A stretch of DNA of 64,000 nt from Campylobacterales bacterium (lineage in GTDB: Bacteria > Campylobacterota > Campylobacteria > Campylobacterales > Sulfurimonadaceae), in contig JAFGUB010000014.1 in assembly GCA_016938735.1 (NCBI GenBank), positions 1-64,000 on the forward strand, in the 5' to 3' direction. The position numbers and the translations under genes are program-made. Shown one piece after another: positions 51,926 to 61,686 of the stretch. Positions within the stretch are counted from its first letter, which is position 1. Each line of letters opens with the position of its first letter. The notes below the pieces were generated by a model, which had not been told where the DNA came from, did not search any database, and saw only the letters and a list, made by a program, of their open reading frames with translations.

Positions 51926-53133
51926 CAGCGCACCTCCACTTCGCGGCAGAAGCTGCGCAGCAGATCAAAGCCGTCCCAGACGTCGGAGAAGTCGAGGGAT
52001 TGCCCGATGGGGACGATGCGGTCGATGCCAAGCGGCCGGTGGCTGCGGATCAGGGTGCGCAGATACTCGGGGGTGAGGCCGAAATAGGCCATGGTTTGGT
52101 ATTTTTTACCGATTTGGGGCATAAGGGTCTCCAGGGTGTCGCAGTGGTATTCGTAAAAGAGGCCGTTGCCACAGTGGTGCGTCGCGTCAAAAGTGCTGAG
52201 GCGCTTTAGTGCGGTTCGGCTCACATACGGGTTTGGTCGCTCACTTGGGGCTTCGGCATCGATGGCCATAGCGCAGGCGGCGACGAACTTGTTCATCACG
52301 TCTGCGGGGGCCATCGGCGGTGTTTTGTGCGCTACATGGGCGCTCAACAGTTCCCAAAACCGCGCTTGCGCTTTGGCGTTTTGTGCGCTCTTGCCGATCC
52401 AGACGATCATGCGGATCGAGGAGCAGGCCATCTGGGCAAATCCGTAGGCGTCGTTGTAGAAGCGCTCAATGAGTGATGCAAGCGCGGCTTCGTCGGCCTC
52501 AAGAAGCGCGTCGGCGTTGATGGCCGCAAAGGAGAATTTGTCGGCAAAGGCGAGTTCGACGGCGGTGGGTTTAAGTGCTATGGCGCGGATGGCTGCGATG
52601 GTAGCGTCGCCGCCCCAGATGACGCGCACGTCGCAGCGCTGTGAAAGCGTGTGGGTCACCGCGTCGTCGTGTCCGTAGCGGATAATGGCGATACGCTCGC
52701 GCAGAGGTTCAAAGCGCGGCTCATCCAGCAAGGAGCTCACCGCTTCAAGCAGCATGGTGGTTTGTGCGCCGCTGTTTGGGCTGATACGGATGATGTTGCT
52801 GTTGCCGCAGAGCATGGAGAGAAACCACGAATAGATGAAAATGGTATCGACGTTGGTGGGCGCAATGTGAAAAGCGACGCCCCTGCCGATCCAGACCCGC
52901 TCCCCCATCTGAGCTTCAAAGCGTTGGCGCAACTGCTTGATATGGGCCTCTCGCATCCAGAAGGCCAAAGCCGCAAACTCAGCAAAGGGGCGAAAACGCG
53001 CCTCTTCGCGCAGGGTTTTGGAGAGCGCGACGATGAAGTCGCATGAGCGCGGATCGAAAGGCGCCAATGGGGTGTTCTCGATACGCAGCGACGCAAGATC
53101 GCCAGCGCCGCGCGGTGTGATGAACGCTATCAT
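51925..53133 (-). CDS. LuxC-like acyl-CoA/acyl-enzyme reductase
   Basis: 402 residues. Aldehyde-dehydrogenase-type fold: APTNVDTIFIYSWFLSMLCGNSNIIRIS, and YGFAQMACSSIRMIVWIG containing the catalytic Cys of LuxC. Reduces an activated acyl group to an aldehyde using NADPH. Start set at 53133, overlapping luxE-like by 4 nt. No luciferase genes are present; the setting between pglE and the acyl-activating genes implies a role in a sugar or lipid modification. Confidence 0.88.
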   Translation of the reverse strand: MIAFITPRGAGDLASLRIENTPLAPFDPRSCDFIVALSKTLREEARFRPFAEFAALAFWMREAHIKQLRQRFEAQMGERVWIGRGVAFHIAPTNVDTIFIYSWFLSMLCGNSNIIRISPNSGAQTTMLLEAVSSLLDEPRFEPLRERIAIIRYGHDDAVTHTLSQRCDVRVIWGGDATIAAIRAIALKPTAVELAFADKFSFAAINADALLEADEAALASLIERFYNDAYGFAQMACSSIRMIVWIGKSAQNAKAQARFWELLSAHVAHKTPPMAPADVMNKFVAACAMAIDAEAPSERPNPYVSRTALKRLSTFDATHHCGNGLFYEYHCDTLETLMPQIGKKYQTMAYFGLTPEYLRTLIRSHRPLGIDRIVPIGQSLDFSDVWDGFDLLRSFCREVEVR

Positions 53134-54215
53134 GCGTGCTCCTGTGCATGGGTGTCGCTGCATCCGCGCAGCTCCGTTTTTGGCAGGCGGCCGTGTACTT
53201 TGAAATATTTTCCTTTGCGACCGCACGCGCAGTCATCTTCGCCCAGCACGACGCCGAGATCTTCGCTCAGCAGTACATGCCCCGGATAGCTGCGCGGCAG
53301 CAGCGAAAAGAGCTCGATCAGCCCGCTTTGACCCATTTTTAGCGGCGCAAAGCTCATAGGATCACGGATCAGTACATCAGAGAAGAGCGGGGTGTGTAGA
53401 TGGCCCTCTTCGCACTCGACGAAGATGGAACCGACCTGCTCGACCATACCGTAAAAATCGTGGATGCGCCCGATGGAGGTTTGCGCGCGCAGCGCGGCTT
53501 TGAAGGTGGCGTTGTCAACGGCTTGATCGATGAGGCTTTTCCAGCCGCCGCTGTGAATGAGGATCGCCTCAGAGAGATCAAGATGTCGGTGCGCGGCTTT
53601 GAGCGGCTGATAAAAGTACTGCCAGACCATAAAGGTAAATCCAAAAATCAGCATCGGCCCCCCGCCGTGACGCTGCACAAAGCGCTCAAGGGCGTCAACA
53701 TCAAGGTGCATCTGATCATCGAGCACGTAGGTGTGATCGCGCCCAAAGGTTGAAAGCCCCATGATCCCCGCCGCTCTGGCGGAGAAGGCGTGGCGCCCTC
53801 CGATGGTGCTTGGGGTGTCGATGATGAGCATCGGTAGGCGCGTTTTGCCCAGAAAATCCTGCATGATCTTGACCAGCACGCGGCTTTGAAGCGCGGCGGT
53901 GTCGCGGTCGAGATAGATTTTGGAGCGCTGCTGCGAGGTGGTGCCTGAAGAGCTGAGGGTCTTGAGCACCTCCTCTTGGGGGCAACTGCGCAGTTCAAAT
54001 TGCTTAAAGAGGCGCACCGGCACAAAGGGGAGGGCTTCTAAGGAGGCGGCATCCTGGGTGTAGCCGCCGTAGACGCCCTCTAAAATCCGCGCATAGGGGG
54101 CGCACTCACGGCGGTGATGCTCTGTGAGTGCGCGCAGCCCCTCTAGCAGCAGCGGCTCTTTTTGGTCGCGCGTGAGGCTGTAGGGACTCAAGCTCATCAG
54201 TGTATCGAGGTTCAT
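53130..54215 (-). CDS. LuxE-like acyl-protein synthetase
   Basis: 361 residues. LuxE/acyl-adenylating fold: LSSSGTTSQQRSKIYLDRD (nucleotide loop), FGFTFMVWQ, and the conserved end CACGRKGKYFKVHGRLPKTELRGCSD. Activates a carboxylate as acyl-AMP and holds it as a thioester. The start 54215 overlaps the ligase stop by 4 nt. Works with the LuxC-like enzyme encoded next. Confidence 0.9.
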   Translation of the reverse strand: MNLDTLMSLSPYSLTRDQKEPLLLEGLRALTEHHRRECAPYARILEGVYGGYTQDAASLEALPFVPVRLFKQFELRSCPQEEVLKTLSSSGTTSQQRSKIYLDRDTAALQSRVLVKIMQDFLGKTRLPMLIIDTPSTIGGRHAFSARAAGIMGLSTFGRDHTYVLDDQMHLDVDALERFVQRHGGGPMLIFGFTFMVWQYFYQPLKAAHRHLDLSEAILIHSGGWKSLIDQAVDNATFKAALRAQTSIGRIHDFYGMVEQVGSIFVECEEGHLHTPLFSDVLIRDPMSFAPLKMGQSGLIELFSLLPRSYPGHVLLSEDLGVVLGEDDCACGRKGKYFKVHGRLPKTELRGCSDTHAQEHA

Positions 54216-55609
54216 GCACACCGCTCCATCAATGTTTGGTAGTCGATCTTGCCTGAGGAGAGGCGGGGAATGTCGCCGACATGGACACACCGATAGACGC
54301 TGTGGTGAAAGCCGAGGCGCGTTTTGATCCAAGCGCTGATCGCTTCGGGGGCGTTTGGGTCGGTGGTGACGATGAGGAGGGTGTTGTCGCTGCCGGTGCA
54401 GATCGTCTCAAAGCCCTCTACATGTAAGCGCTGCTGCAGCTCATCTAGCCCCACGCGGTTGCCGTGGAGTTTGATAAAGCGTCCCAGCCTGCCGGTGATC
54501 GTATAAAAGCCCTCCTCATCAACGACGGCCAGATCGCCCGTGTGCAAAAGCCCGCCTAGCGTGTCGCCCGCTGAGAGGTCATCCGCACTTTGCGCGTAGC
54601 CCATCATCACATTCGCGCCTTGGTAGATCAGCTCGCCCTCTACACCGGGCGCGCCGATGGGCGTTTGGCTCTGCGGATCGATCAGACTCAGCGTGCCGCC
54701 CGGAATAGCCAAGCCGATGCTGTGCGGGTGCGTCTCAAGGGCGTCAGGCGGTAGATAGGCGATGCGCGCCGTTGCTTCGGTTTGGCCGTACATTACAAAA
54801 AACTCCTTGCCGCTCCGGCAGGCCCATGCGTGAATCGCGGCAACTTTTTGCGCATCAAGTCTGCCGCCGGCTTGGGTGAGATAGCGCACGTGCGGGAGGG
54901 TGCGGCTTGGCAGGCCCGTGCGCAAAAAGAGCTCATAGTGGTAGGGCACGCCTTGTAAAGTGGTGACGCCGAAGCGCTCCACCTGCTCCCAAAACGTGCG
55001 CTCCAGCACCGACGCTCCGCTAAGCAGCAAAGCGGCGCCGACTTCAAGGTAGGTGTGGATGATCGAGAGGCCGTAGGAGTAGTGAAACGGGAGCGAGGTG
55101 ATGGCGACGTCGTCAGGGCGGATGGGCAGGTAGTGGATAATACTTTGGCAATTGGCGCTTAGGTTGCGTCTGCTGAGCCGTACCATTTTGGGCGAACCGG
55201 TACTGCCTGAGGTGCCCAGCAGCAGGGCAAGATCATCATGCAACGTCGGCGCTTCGGTGTACGCGCCGTAGAGTCCGTAGCCGCGCCATGCAAAGAGCGG
55301 CGCGTTTTCGTCGTGCTTTTTCCAGATGAGGTTGGGGCGGTAGGCCGCTATGATGGCCTCCAAAAGCGCCGCGTCCGTGCGCTCATCGAGCATCATCACG
55401 GCGTGTTTGCCGCGCAGTGCGGCTAGGTAGCCAATCAGGCTCTCGGCGTTACGGTCGCACAGAATCAGCAGCAAGCAGCGCTCTTTGGGGAGCTTACATG
55501 TAAGGCGGTCACAGAGTTGCGCTACCTCTGCGTAGCTGTGCGTCGCGCCGTCAGATTCGATCAGGCAGGTGCGTGAAGCGTAGCGCTCAAGCTGCGACGC
55601 AAAGCTCAT
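54212..55609 (-). CDS. AMP-dependent acyl-activating ligase
   Basis: 465 residues. ANL-superfamily motifs: LLGTSGSTGSPKMVRLSRRN, MYGQTEAT, LLHTGDLAVVDEEGFYTITGRLGRFIKLHGNRVGLDEL and the catalytic Lys in SSGKIDYQ. Probably loads an acyl group onto the ACP encoded two genes upstream. Overlaps SDR and luxE-like genes by 4 nt each. Confidence 0.9.
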   Translation of the reverse strand: MSFASQLERYASRTCLIESDGATHSYAEVAQLCDRLTCKLPKERCLLLILCDRNAESLIGYLAALRGKHAVMMLDERTDAALLEAIIAAYRPNLIWKKHDENAPLFAWRGYGLYGAYTEAPTLHDDLALLLGTSGSTGSPKMVRLSRRNLSANCQSIIHYLPIRPDDVAITSLPFHYSYGLSIIHTYLEVGAALLLSGASVLERTFWEQVERFGVTTLQGVPYHYELFLRTGLPSRTLPHVRYLTQAGGRLDAQKVAAIHAWACRSGKEFFVMYGQTEATARIAYLPPDALETHPHSIGLAIPGGTLSLIDPQSQTPIGAPGVEGELIYQGANVMMGYAQSADDLSAGDTLGGLLHTGDLAVVDEEGFYTITGRLGRFIKLHGNRVGLDELQQRLHVEGFETICTGSDNTLLIVTTDPNAPEAISAWIKTRLGFHHSVYRCVHVGDIPRLSSGKIDYQTLMERCA

Positions 55610-56352
55610 ATCAGCATCCCTCCGTCTACCCCGATCACCTGTCCCGTGACATACGCGGAGAGATCGGAAGCGAGGTAAAGTGCGGTGTTCGCGATATCTT
55701 GCGGGGTGCCGATGCGGCCCATGGCGATGGAGCGTAGACGCTCCTCAAACTTTTGTGCGCTGAGCGAACGGGTCATGTCGGTGTCGATAAACCCCGGTGC
55801 GATGGCGTTGACGCGGATATGCTGCGCGGCGAGCTCTTTGGCAAGTGATAGGGTGATGCCCAGTAGCGCCGCCTTGCTGCCGCCGTAGACCGCTTGGCCG
55901 GCATTGCCGTGGGTGGCGATGATGGAGCTGATGTTGATGATGGAGCCGCCGCCGTTTTTGTGCATCAGACGTGCGCCATACTGCGCCATGTAGAGCGGTG
56001 CGAAGGTGTTGATGCCAAAGGTGCGCTCAATCTGGGCTTGGCTCACCATGCCCAGGAGCGCATCATCGAGAATGCCGGCGTTGTTGACGAGAATGTCGAG
56101 TGTTTTGACCGTTTTAAAGAGGCTCTGGTAGGCACCTTTGACGGCTTGCGCGTCGGCGACGTCTAAAGGCAGCGCGATGGCTTCAACCCCATAGTCTTGC
56201 GTGATTTGCGCGGCGGTGCACTCAAGAGAAGAGGCATCTCTAGCGCAGAGAACCACGCGGCAGCCGTGGCGGGCAAAGGTGTCGGCGATGGCCAGCCCGA
56301 TCCCGCGACTGGCACCCGTAATCAGCGCCGTTTTGCCGCGCAGCATCAGCAC
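55606..56352 (-). CDS. FabG-like SDR of the acyl cassette
   Basis: 248 residues. TGASRGIG, NNAG, catalytic YGGSKAALLG and the FabG end YVTGQVIGVDGGMLI. Likely reduces a 3-oxoacyl-ACP or an aldehyde within the cassette. The start overlaps the ACP gene by 7 nt. Confidence 0.9.
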   Translation of the reverse strand: MLMLRGKTALITGASRGIGLAIADTFARHGCRVVLCARDASSLECTAAQITQDYGVEAIALPLDVADAQAVKGAYQSLFKTVKTLDILVNNAGILDDALLGMVSQAQIERTFGINTFAPLYMAQYGARLMHKNGGGSIINISSIIATHGNAGQAVYGGSKAALLGITLSLAKELAAQHIRVNAIAPGFIDTDMTRSLSAQKFEERLRSIAMGRIGTPQDIANTALYLASDLSAYVTGQVIGVDGGMLI

Positions 56353-56585
56353 GCCACTCCGTGCGCGCGCAGGATCTCATAGGCCGCTTTGAGTGAGCTC
56401 ATGTTGATGATCTCGTCGGTATCGAGCATGATATCAAAGCCCTCTTCGAGCGCGGCGATGAGGCTCATGTGTGCCACGGAGTCCCATTCGTCGATGGTGT
56501 TGTAGCGTAAGTCGTCATGGACGCGGGAGGGATCGATGCCGAGGGATTGGGCGAAGATGGTGCGGATTTTTTCTGTTGGGGTCAT
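56346..56585 (-). CDS. dedicated acyl carrier protein
   Basis: 79 residues, four-helix ACP pattern; the phosphopantetheine Ser is in EWDSVAHMSLI, with DSV rather than the common DSL. Divergent enough from fatty-acid AcpP to be pathway-specific. Overlaps pglD by 4 nt. Carries the acyl group for the ligase, SDR and LuxE/LuxC-like enzymes. Confidence 0.88.
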   Translation of the reverse strand: MTPTEKIRTIFAQSLGIDPSRVHDDLRYNTIDEWDSVAHMSLIAALEEGFDIMLDTDEIINMSSLKAAYEILRAHGVAC

Positions 56586-57205
56586 GGTAGGGCTCCTTGA
56601 TGTTGAGTTAGTGCGGTTTTGATACGTGCCGGTACGCCTGCGGCCATCACGTTTGAGGGGAGGTTACATGTAACCGCGCTGCCGGCGGCGATCATCGTAT
56701 GTGCACCGATCGCAATGTTCTGAATTACGCTTGCTCCGATACCGATCTGTGTGCCTTCACCGACGCGCACTCCGCCGGCCAGTGCCGCTTTGGGGCTTAC
56801 ATGTACGAAGTCGCTCAGGTTGCAGTCATGCTCGATGACGCAGCCGCTGTTGAGGATGCAGCCTTCGCCGATACGCGCGTCCGCATTGACCACGCACAGC
56901 GCCATCACGACGCTGCCGCTGCCGATACGCGCCGATGGGGAGATGACGGCCGATGGGTGAATGAGCGTCTCAAGGGTGAAGCCGCGCTCTAGTAGCCTCT
57001 GCGCTACCTGAGCGCGGATGGCGTTGTGGCCGATGCCCAGTGCGACGGGAATGCTTACATGTAAGGCATCGTCAAAGCGCAGCACCCCTGTTTTTTGGGG
57101 ATCGTCATCGATAAATTCGATCGGCGCGTAGCCGCAGGCTTTGGCGATATCGGCGAGTACTTTGCCATGCCCGCTTTGGCCGTAGATGTACAGCGGCTTA
57201 GTCAA
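56582..57205 (-). CDS. pglD: sugar N-acyltransferase, PglD-like
   Basis: 207 residues. N-terminal nucleotide-sugar domain (IYGQSGHGKVLADIA), then left-handed beta-helix hexapeptides (NADARIGEGCILNSGCVIEHDCNLSDFVHVSPKAAL). The His of IEHD is the expected catalytic base. Acetylates the 4-amino sugar in Campylobacter; here the adjoining ACP cassette raises the option of another acyl donor. Two exact palindrome copies plus one variant. Confidence 0.9.
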   Translation of the reverse strand: MTKPLYIYGQSGHGKVLADIAKACGYAPIEFIDDDPQKTGVLRFDDALHVSIPVALGIGHNAIRAQVAQRLLERGFTLETLIHPSAVISPSARIGSGSVVMALCVVNADARIGEGCILNSGCVIEHDCNLSDFVHVSPKAALAGGVRVGEGTQIGIGASVIQNIAIGAHTMIAAGSAVTCNLPSNVMAAGVPARIKTALTQHQGALP

Positions 57206-57242
57206 GGCACTCCTCTGACTTTTGCATGAAATGTTCCTTTTC

Positions 57243-57494
57243 TTAATAGTGAAACCGACACGAAACGATTAAAAGTGCGTCATCATCAAGGGTGTACACC
57301 AATCGGTGCTCGTCGTTGATACGCCTTGACCAGTAGCCGCTTAATTGATGTCTTAGCGGTTCTGGCTTGCCGATTCCTTCAAAAGGGGAGCGCATGGTGG
57401 CTTGGATCAGTGTGTTGATTCTTTTAAGCATCTGTTTGTCGTTTTGCCATGAGAGGTACTCCTCCCATGCCGATTGGCTCCAGATCAGTCGCAT
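57243..57494 (-). CDS. yoeB: YoeB-family toxin
   Basis: 83 residues. LSGYWSRRINDEHRLVY and the catalytic end CRFHY match YoeB, a ribosome-dependent mRNA nuclease. All key C-terminal residues are present, so it looks functional. Overlaps its antitoxin gene by 10 nt. Confidence 0.93.
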   Translation of the reverse strand: MRLIWSQSAWEEYLSWQNDKQMLKRINTLIQATMRSPFEGIGKPEPLRHQLSGYWSRRINDEHRLVYTLDDDALLIVSCRFHY

Positions 57495-57748
57495 GAAATC
57501 AGTGGCTGCTCTACCGTGGCGCCGCGCTCGAACTCGGCAATGGAGTCAAGCAAGCGTTTACGATTGGCAGGAGTTGAGAGAAGATAGTCGCTCTCTTTGA
57601 GGGCGTTGTACTCCTCCATAGAGATGACGACCACATTCTCTTTGCCCTTGCGGTGGATGATCACCTCATCATGATCATAAAATACGGCGTCAAAGAGCGC
57701 TTTGAGGTTGCTGCGTGCTTCGGTGAGGCTGACTACTTGCATCATCAT
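57485..57748 (-). CDS. yefM: YefM/Phd-family antitoxin
   Basis: 87 residues (85 if the third ATG is used). VVSLTEARSNLKALFDAV and VVVISMEEYNALKES are the YefM DNA-binding and dimer parts; the C-terminal tail should wrap YoeB. The pair sits between pglC and pglD and is read with the operon, perhaps also from its own promoter in the 28-bp gap. Confidence 0.93.
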   Translation of the reverse strand: MMMQVVSLTEARSNLKALFDAVFYDHDEVIIHRKGKENVVVISMEEYNALKESDYLLSTPANRKRLLDSIAEFERGATVEQPLISCD

Positions 57749-57776
57749 TCCTTACGTTTTTTTGTACATGATTCTA

Positions 57777-58388
57777 TCATGACTTGGGTGAACCTTGAAA
57801 TTTTTCCATACTCACATGCCCCTGCGCGCTCACCCCATCACGCCCCAGCACTTTGCGCACCGTCAGCCATGCGATTTTGAGATCCAGCCAAAAGCTCTGA
57901 TGTTCCACGTACCAGACGTCATAGGCAAACTTCTGCTCCCAGCTAATCGCGTTGCGGCCATTGACCTGCGCCCAGCCGGTGATGCCGGGGCGCACTTCGT
58001 GGCGGCGGGCCTGCTCTGGAGTGTAAAGGGGCAGGTATTCGGGCAGTAGCGGTCTTGGGCCTACAAAACTCATCTCGCCGCGCAGGACGTTGAAGAGTTG
58101 CGGCAGCTCATCGAGGCTAAGCGATCGGATGGTTTTGCCGATACCGCGCAGACGCTCTGCGTCACTCAGCGGTGCACCCGAAGCATCTGTTTCATTGCTC
58201 ATCGTGCGGAATTTGTAGATGCGAAAGAGCGCACCGTGCAGCCCGGGGCGCGTCTGGGTGAAGAGGATGGGACTACCCATTTGAATGCGAATCAGAGCGG
58301 CGATCAGCAGCATCAGCGGCCACAGCAGCAGCAGTAGCAGCAGTGCGAACATGCGGTCAAGCAGAGGCTTGAGCAGTAATCTATACAT
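57777..58388 (-). CDS. pglC: phosphoglycosyl transferase, PglC-like
   Basis: 203 residues. Small monotopic PGT: N-terminal re-entrant helix, [29 protein letters not shown] and [14 protein letters not shown]. Moves phospho-di-N-acetylbacillosamine (or relative) to undecaprenyl phosphate. The start at 58388 overlaps pglA by 8 nt. Confidence 0.94.
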   Translation of the reverse strand: MYRLLLKPLLDRMFALLLLLLLWPLMLLIAALIRIQMGSPILFTQTRPGLHGALFRIYKFRTMSNETDASGAPLSDAERLRGIGKTIRSLSLDELPQLFNVLRGEMSFVGPRPLLPEYLPLYTPEQARRHEVRPGITGWAQVNGRNAISWEQKFAYDVWYVEHQSFWLDLKIAWLTVRKVLGRDGVSAQGHVSMEKFQGSPKS

Positions 58389-59523
58389 CGATAAACCTAC
58401 TATAAAGCTCAAGATACTGTGCCGTTACGGCGCGGGTGTCAAACTCCGCTACCGCTTTGGCGCGTCCTGCAGCACCCATTGCAGCGCGTCTTGAGGGGTC
58501 GCGCAGCAGCGTCTTGATCGCCTCCTTGAGTGCCCCTGCATCGCGCGGCGGCACCAGCAGACCGTTTTGGCCATCAATGACCACTTCGCGGCACCCTACC
58601 ACATCCGTGGTGACGATCACTTTGCCCATCGAAGCGGCTTCGAGCAGGGTTCTGGGCACCCCTTCGCGGTAGCTGGGCAGGACATAGAGATCACACAGGG
58701 CGGTGAGCTCCACAATGTCGTCGCGCTGGCCTAGCCAAAGCACTTTGCCAGAGCGCAAAAACGCCTCATCGGCGCTGCTGGGGTTGCCCACATCGGTGCC
58801 TCCTGCGAGCACAAAGAGGGTTTGCTCATCACTAAGCGCCTCGGCGGCCGCGTAGAACTCGCGTACCCCTTTGTGCCAGATGGCGCGCGCGACCATGAGT
58901 ACAACGGTTTTGCCCTTTACATGTAAGGCTTCGCGTAGCGATTCAAGCTTGAGCACATCCACCGCTTCGGGGGAAAAATGCTCGGTATCGACCCCGACAC
59001 TTTTGATGATATGCACCTGTTGGCGCGCAAGCAGCCCCTTGGCGATCATATACTCGGGATCGTCGCTATTGACAAAGACGGCACCGTCACAGCGCGCGAA
59101 CGCCGCCTTGTAGAGCCGCTCCATCACGAAGCGCACGAGGCGGTTTTTGAGGGTGTCGTCGATATAAAACGACCCCATCCCCTCGACAAGGTTGAGCACC
59201 GTGGGGATTCCCGCACGCCGCGTGGCGAAGGTGCCGTAGATATTGGGCTTGGCGGTGAAGGTGTGGAGCAGATCGAGCTTCAAAGGGTGCAGCGCTTCGG
59301 TGATGGCACGTAGGGCGAAGAGCTCTTTGAGGGGATTGAGGCTGGAGCGCTCAATGGTGTAGGGGATTACATGTAAGCCCAAAGAGCGCATTTTCTGGCT
59401 GTGGCTCCCCTCGGGGCAGATGGCATAGACCTCATGACCGCGCTCTTTGAGCGCCATCATGATGGGCAGGCGAAAGAGGTAGAGGTTGAGATCCAGATGC
59501 GACAAAAAGCCGATGCGTGCCAA
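58381..59523 (-). CDS. pglA: GT4 glycosyltransferase, PglA-like
   Basis: 380 residues. GT-B fold: [37 protein letters not shown], and [23 protein letters not shown], the retaining GT4 E-x7-E region. Adds the second sugar to the lipid-linked bacillosamine. Lies 3 nt after pglB. Two palindrome copies. Confidence 0.9.
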   Translation of the reverse strand: MARIGFLSHLDLNLYLFRLPIMMALKERGHEVYAICPEGSHSQKMRSLGLHVIPYTIERSSLNPLKELFALRAITEALHPLKLDLLHTFTAKPNIYGTFATRRAGIPTVLNLVEGMGSFYIDDTLKNRLVRFVMERLYKAAFARCDGAVFVNSDDPEYMIAKGLLARQQVHIIKSVGVDTEHFSPEAVDVLKLESLREALHVKGKTVVLMVARAIWHKGVREFYAAAEALSDEQTLFVLAGGTDVGNPSSADEAFLRSGKVLWLGQRDDIVELTALCDLYVLPSYREGVPRTLLEAASMGKVIVTTDVVGCREVVIDGQNGLLVPPRDAGALKEAIKTLLRDPSRRAAMGAAGRAKAVAEFDTRAVTAQYLELYSRFIDV

Positions 59524-59526
59524 GGG

Positions 59527-61650
59527 CTACCTTTTGAGTTTGAAGACTTTGGCCCAAGGGGTCATGATGACGCCTTCAAACAGTGCGGGGTCATACTGCT
59601 CAAGTACGAAGAGCTGGATGTAAAGTGACTCCATCACTGCATGATCGAGCAGCAAAAATTGATTGTAGCTCTTGAGGTAGATGAGATTGAGCGCACCGTT
59701 TGCATGGAGGTTTTGGATATTTTTTTGCACCTTGCCCTGCGCATCGTAGGCGACGGTGACAAACTGAGCGAGGGGGACTTGCTGCTGGCCGAGCATAATG
59801 ACCCCCTTGCCTTTGTCCAGCGCGATGCCGTTGCCTAGATGCAGCATCGCACCGGCATCTTTGAAGGCGGCGGTGTTGTAGAAGAAGGGGCGTTCTTTGG
59901 CTGCGCCGCTGCGAAGGTCGAGGTTGCTAAAGAGCGCAACGGTGGGGAAGATGCTCATCATACGCAGCGGCAGGTAGAGATAGACGTCGCGCGTGCTTGC
60001 GGGGGGCGTGAACTCCGGGGTGCCCAGCGATGCGAGAAAGGCGTCCAGATCGCTTTGGTTGTAGTCGCGCATGGCGGTGAGCAGGTTGTCGGAGTGGTTG
60101 GTATCGAAGCCGCGCTCGGTGTACTCGACATCCAGCCGCGCCATGTTGGCCCCGGGTAGAGGCGGCTGGGTGAGGGCGAAGCTGGTGGCGAAGTTGTCCT
60201 TGCCAGTGTGCTTGCCGCCATCAATAAGCGTGCGCACGTCGCTGTAGTAGCGGATGGGATAGCCAAAATCCCACCAGGTCACCACGTAGTCTTCGCGGCC
60301 TGCGATGCGGCCTAGGTCGTCAAGCACCTTGACCTCTTCTTTGTTGAAAACGGTGGGGACTTTGTACTCAACGATATGGTCAATGTTGGGATAGAGGGCG
60401 GCGGCGGTGGCGAGGGTGACGAAGAGGATGCGGCTTACATGTAAGGTGCGGTCGATAAAGATGAATTTTTCAAGGAGCTGAGCACCAAAGAGGATGAAGT
60501 AGCCCATGCCCAGCGCCATAACGGGCACGGCGTAGACGGTAAAACGTAGCCCCGCCTCAAAAGCGATAAAGCCCAGACCGACCATCGGCAAAGCGAGCAG
60601 CATCACCTTGTGGCGCCACATCAGCAGTCCAAGACCCAGCAGTGCGAAGAGAAAGGTGAGGGTCGCGCCGCTGATGCGCGCGGCGAAGACGTCAAAAGGG
60701 ATCTGCCCCGCTTCGCGCACGGTTTGGACGACATCGAAATAGCGCAGGGTGAGGTTGAGATCATCTGCGTGCAGGGAGCGGAACAGATAACCTTGAAGCT
60801 GCGCGATCACGGGAGCGAAGCCGCCGGTGAGGAGCATCAGCGCCGCAGCGGCAGCCAGTAGGGCGAAGATGACGCTGCGCGTTGAAGCTTTGGGCAGATA
60901 GTGAAAAGCGCCAAAAAGTGCCAGTGCGAGCAGAAGCTTGAGGTACCACGCCATGAGTGCCATCGAGAGGAGCATAAAGATCAGGATTTTGTAAAAAAAG
61001 AGGTTGCGCCGCTCAAAGATCAGGGTATAAAGCAGCACCATCCCCGTCATGGCGAGGCTCAGCGAATAGCTCTGCGGATACCACCAACTGTTGGCGATGA
61101 TAAAGAGCGGCAGGAGGAGCAAGTAACGGTTACGCCCATAGGTGGCGGCGGCGATAAGGCTGTAGAGCACCAGTGTAGGCAGCACGATGGTGAGCATGTC
61201 GGTGTCGTAGTAGCCCGTCATGGTGCGGTTGTAGTAGCTGTGGGTGATGCCACCGAGTAGCGCGGCGATAAAGCCTAGATAGTCGTTGCCGAGCGTTCGG
61301 CCGATGAGCATCAGCGGCACCACCAGCAGCGAACCGATAAAGGCCGGCATGTAAAGAATAAGCGTCTCAAAACTCACCGGTAGCACCTTCGCCAGCAGCG
61401 CCGTCAGTGCGGCGAGGGGATTGCCACAGTAGGAGAGGTCGCGGGGATTACATGTACCCGCCATCATATCCCGCGCCCCTTCGGCAAAGGCGTAACCGTC
61501 GTTGGTATTGATCATGATCTGATCGTTCCAGTAAAAATCGGGACTCCCCGAGAACTGGTAGACCCAGATAAAGCGCACAGCGACGCTAAAGGCGTAGGCG
61601 AGAAGGAGCAGGAGGAGAAATCGGCTTACATGTAAAGGGGTGGCATTCAT
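59527..61650 (-). CDS. pglB: oligosaccharyltransferase PglB (STT3)
   Basis: 707 residues. Thirteen or so TM segments, then a periplasmic domain. The acceptor site WWDFG at about 459-463 is followed by YPIRYYSDVRTLIDGGKHTGKDNF, very close to Campylobacter PglB (which has WWDYG). N-terminal loops with NTNDGYAFAEG and GYYDTDML hold the metal Asp residues. Transfers the glycan en bloc to Asn in D/E-x-N-x-S/T sites in the periplasm. Confidence 0.96.
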   Translation of the reverse strand: MNATPLHVSRFLLLLLLAYAFSVAVRFIWVYQFSGSPDFYWNDQIMINTNDGYAFAEGARDMMAGTCNPRDLSYCGNPLAALTALLAKVLPVSFETLILYMPAFIGSLLVVPLMLIGRTLGNDYLGFIAALLGGITHSYYNRTMTGYYDTDMLTIVLPTLVLYSLIAAATYGRNRYLLLLPLFIIANSWWYPQSYSLSLAMTGMVLLYTLIFERRNLFFYKILIFMLLSMALMAWYLKLLLALALFGAFHYLPKASTRSVIFALLAAAAALMLLTGGFAPVIAQLQGYLFRSLHADDLNLTLRYFDVVQTVREAGQIPFDVFAARISGATLTFLFALLGLGLLMWRHKVMLLALPMVGLGFIAFEAGLRFTVYAVPVMALGMGYFILFGAQLLEKFIFIDRTLHVSRILFVTLATAAALYPNIDHIVEYKVPTVFNKEEVKVLDDLGRIAGREDYVVTWWDFGYPIRYYSDVRTLIDGGKHTGKDNFATSFALTQPPLPGANMARLDVEYTERGFDTNHSDNLLTAMRDYNQSDLDAFLASLGTPEFTPPASTRDVYLYLPLRMMSIFPTVALFSNLDLRSGAAKERPFFYNTAAFKDAGAMLHLGNGIALDKGKGVIMLGQQQVPLAQFVTVAYDAQGKVQKNIQNLHANGALNLIYLKSYNQFLLLDHAVMESLYIQLFVLEQYDPALFEGVIMTPWAKVFKLKR

Positions 61651-61686
61651 AAAGGTGAATCCTCATGGGAAATGGATGGGGGCATT

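Noticed and set aside
51925-54215. Bioluminescence (lux) operon
   Set aside because: LuxC and LuxE homologues occur, but there is no LuxA, LuxB or LuxD, and the setting is a glycan locus.
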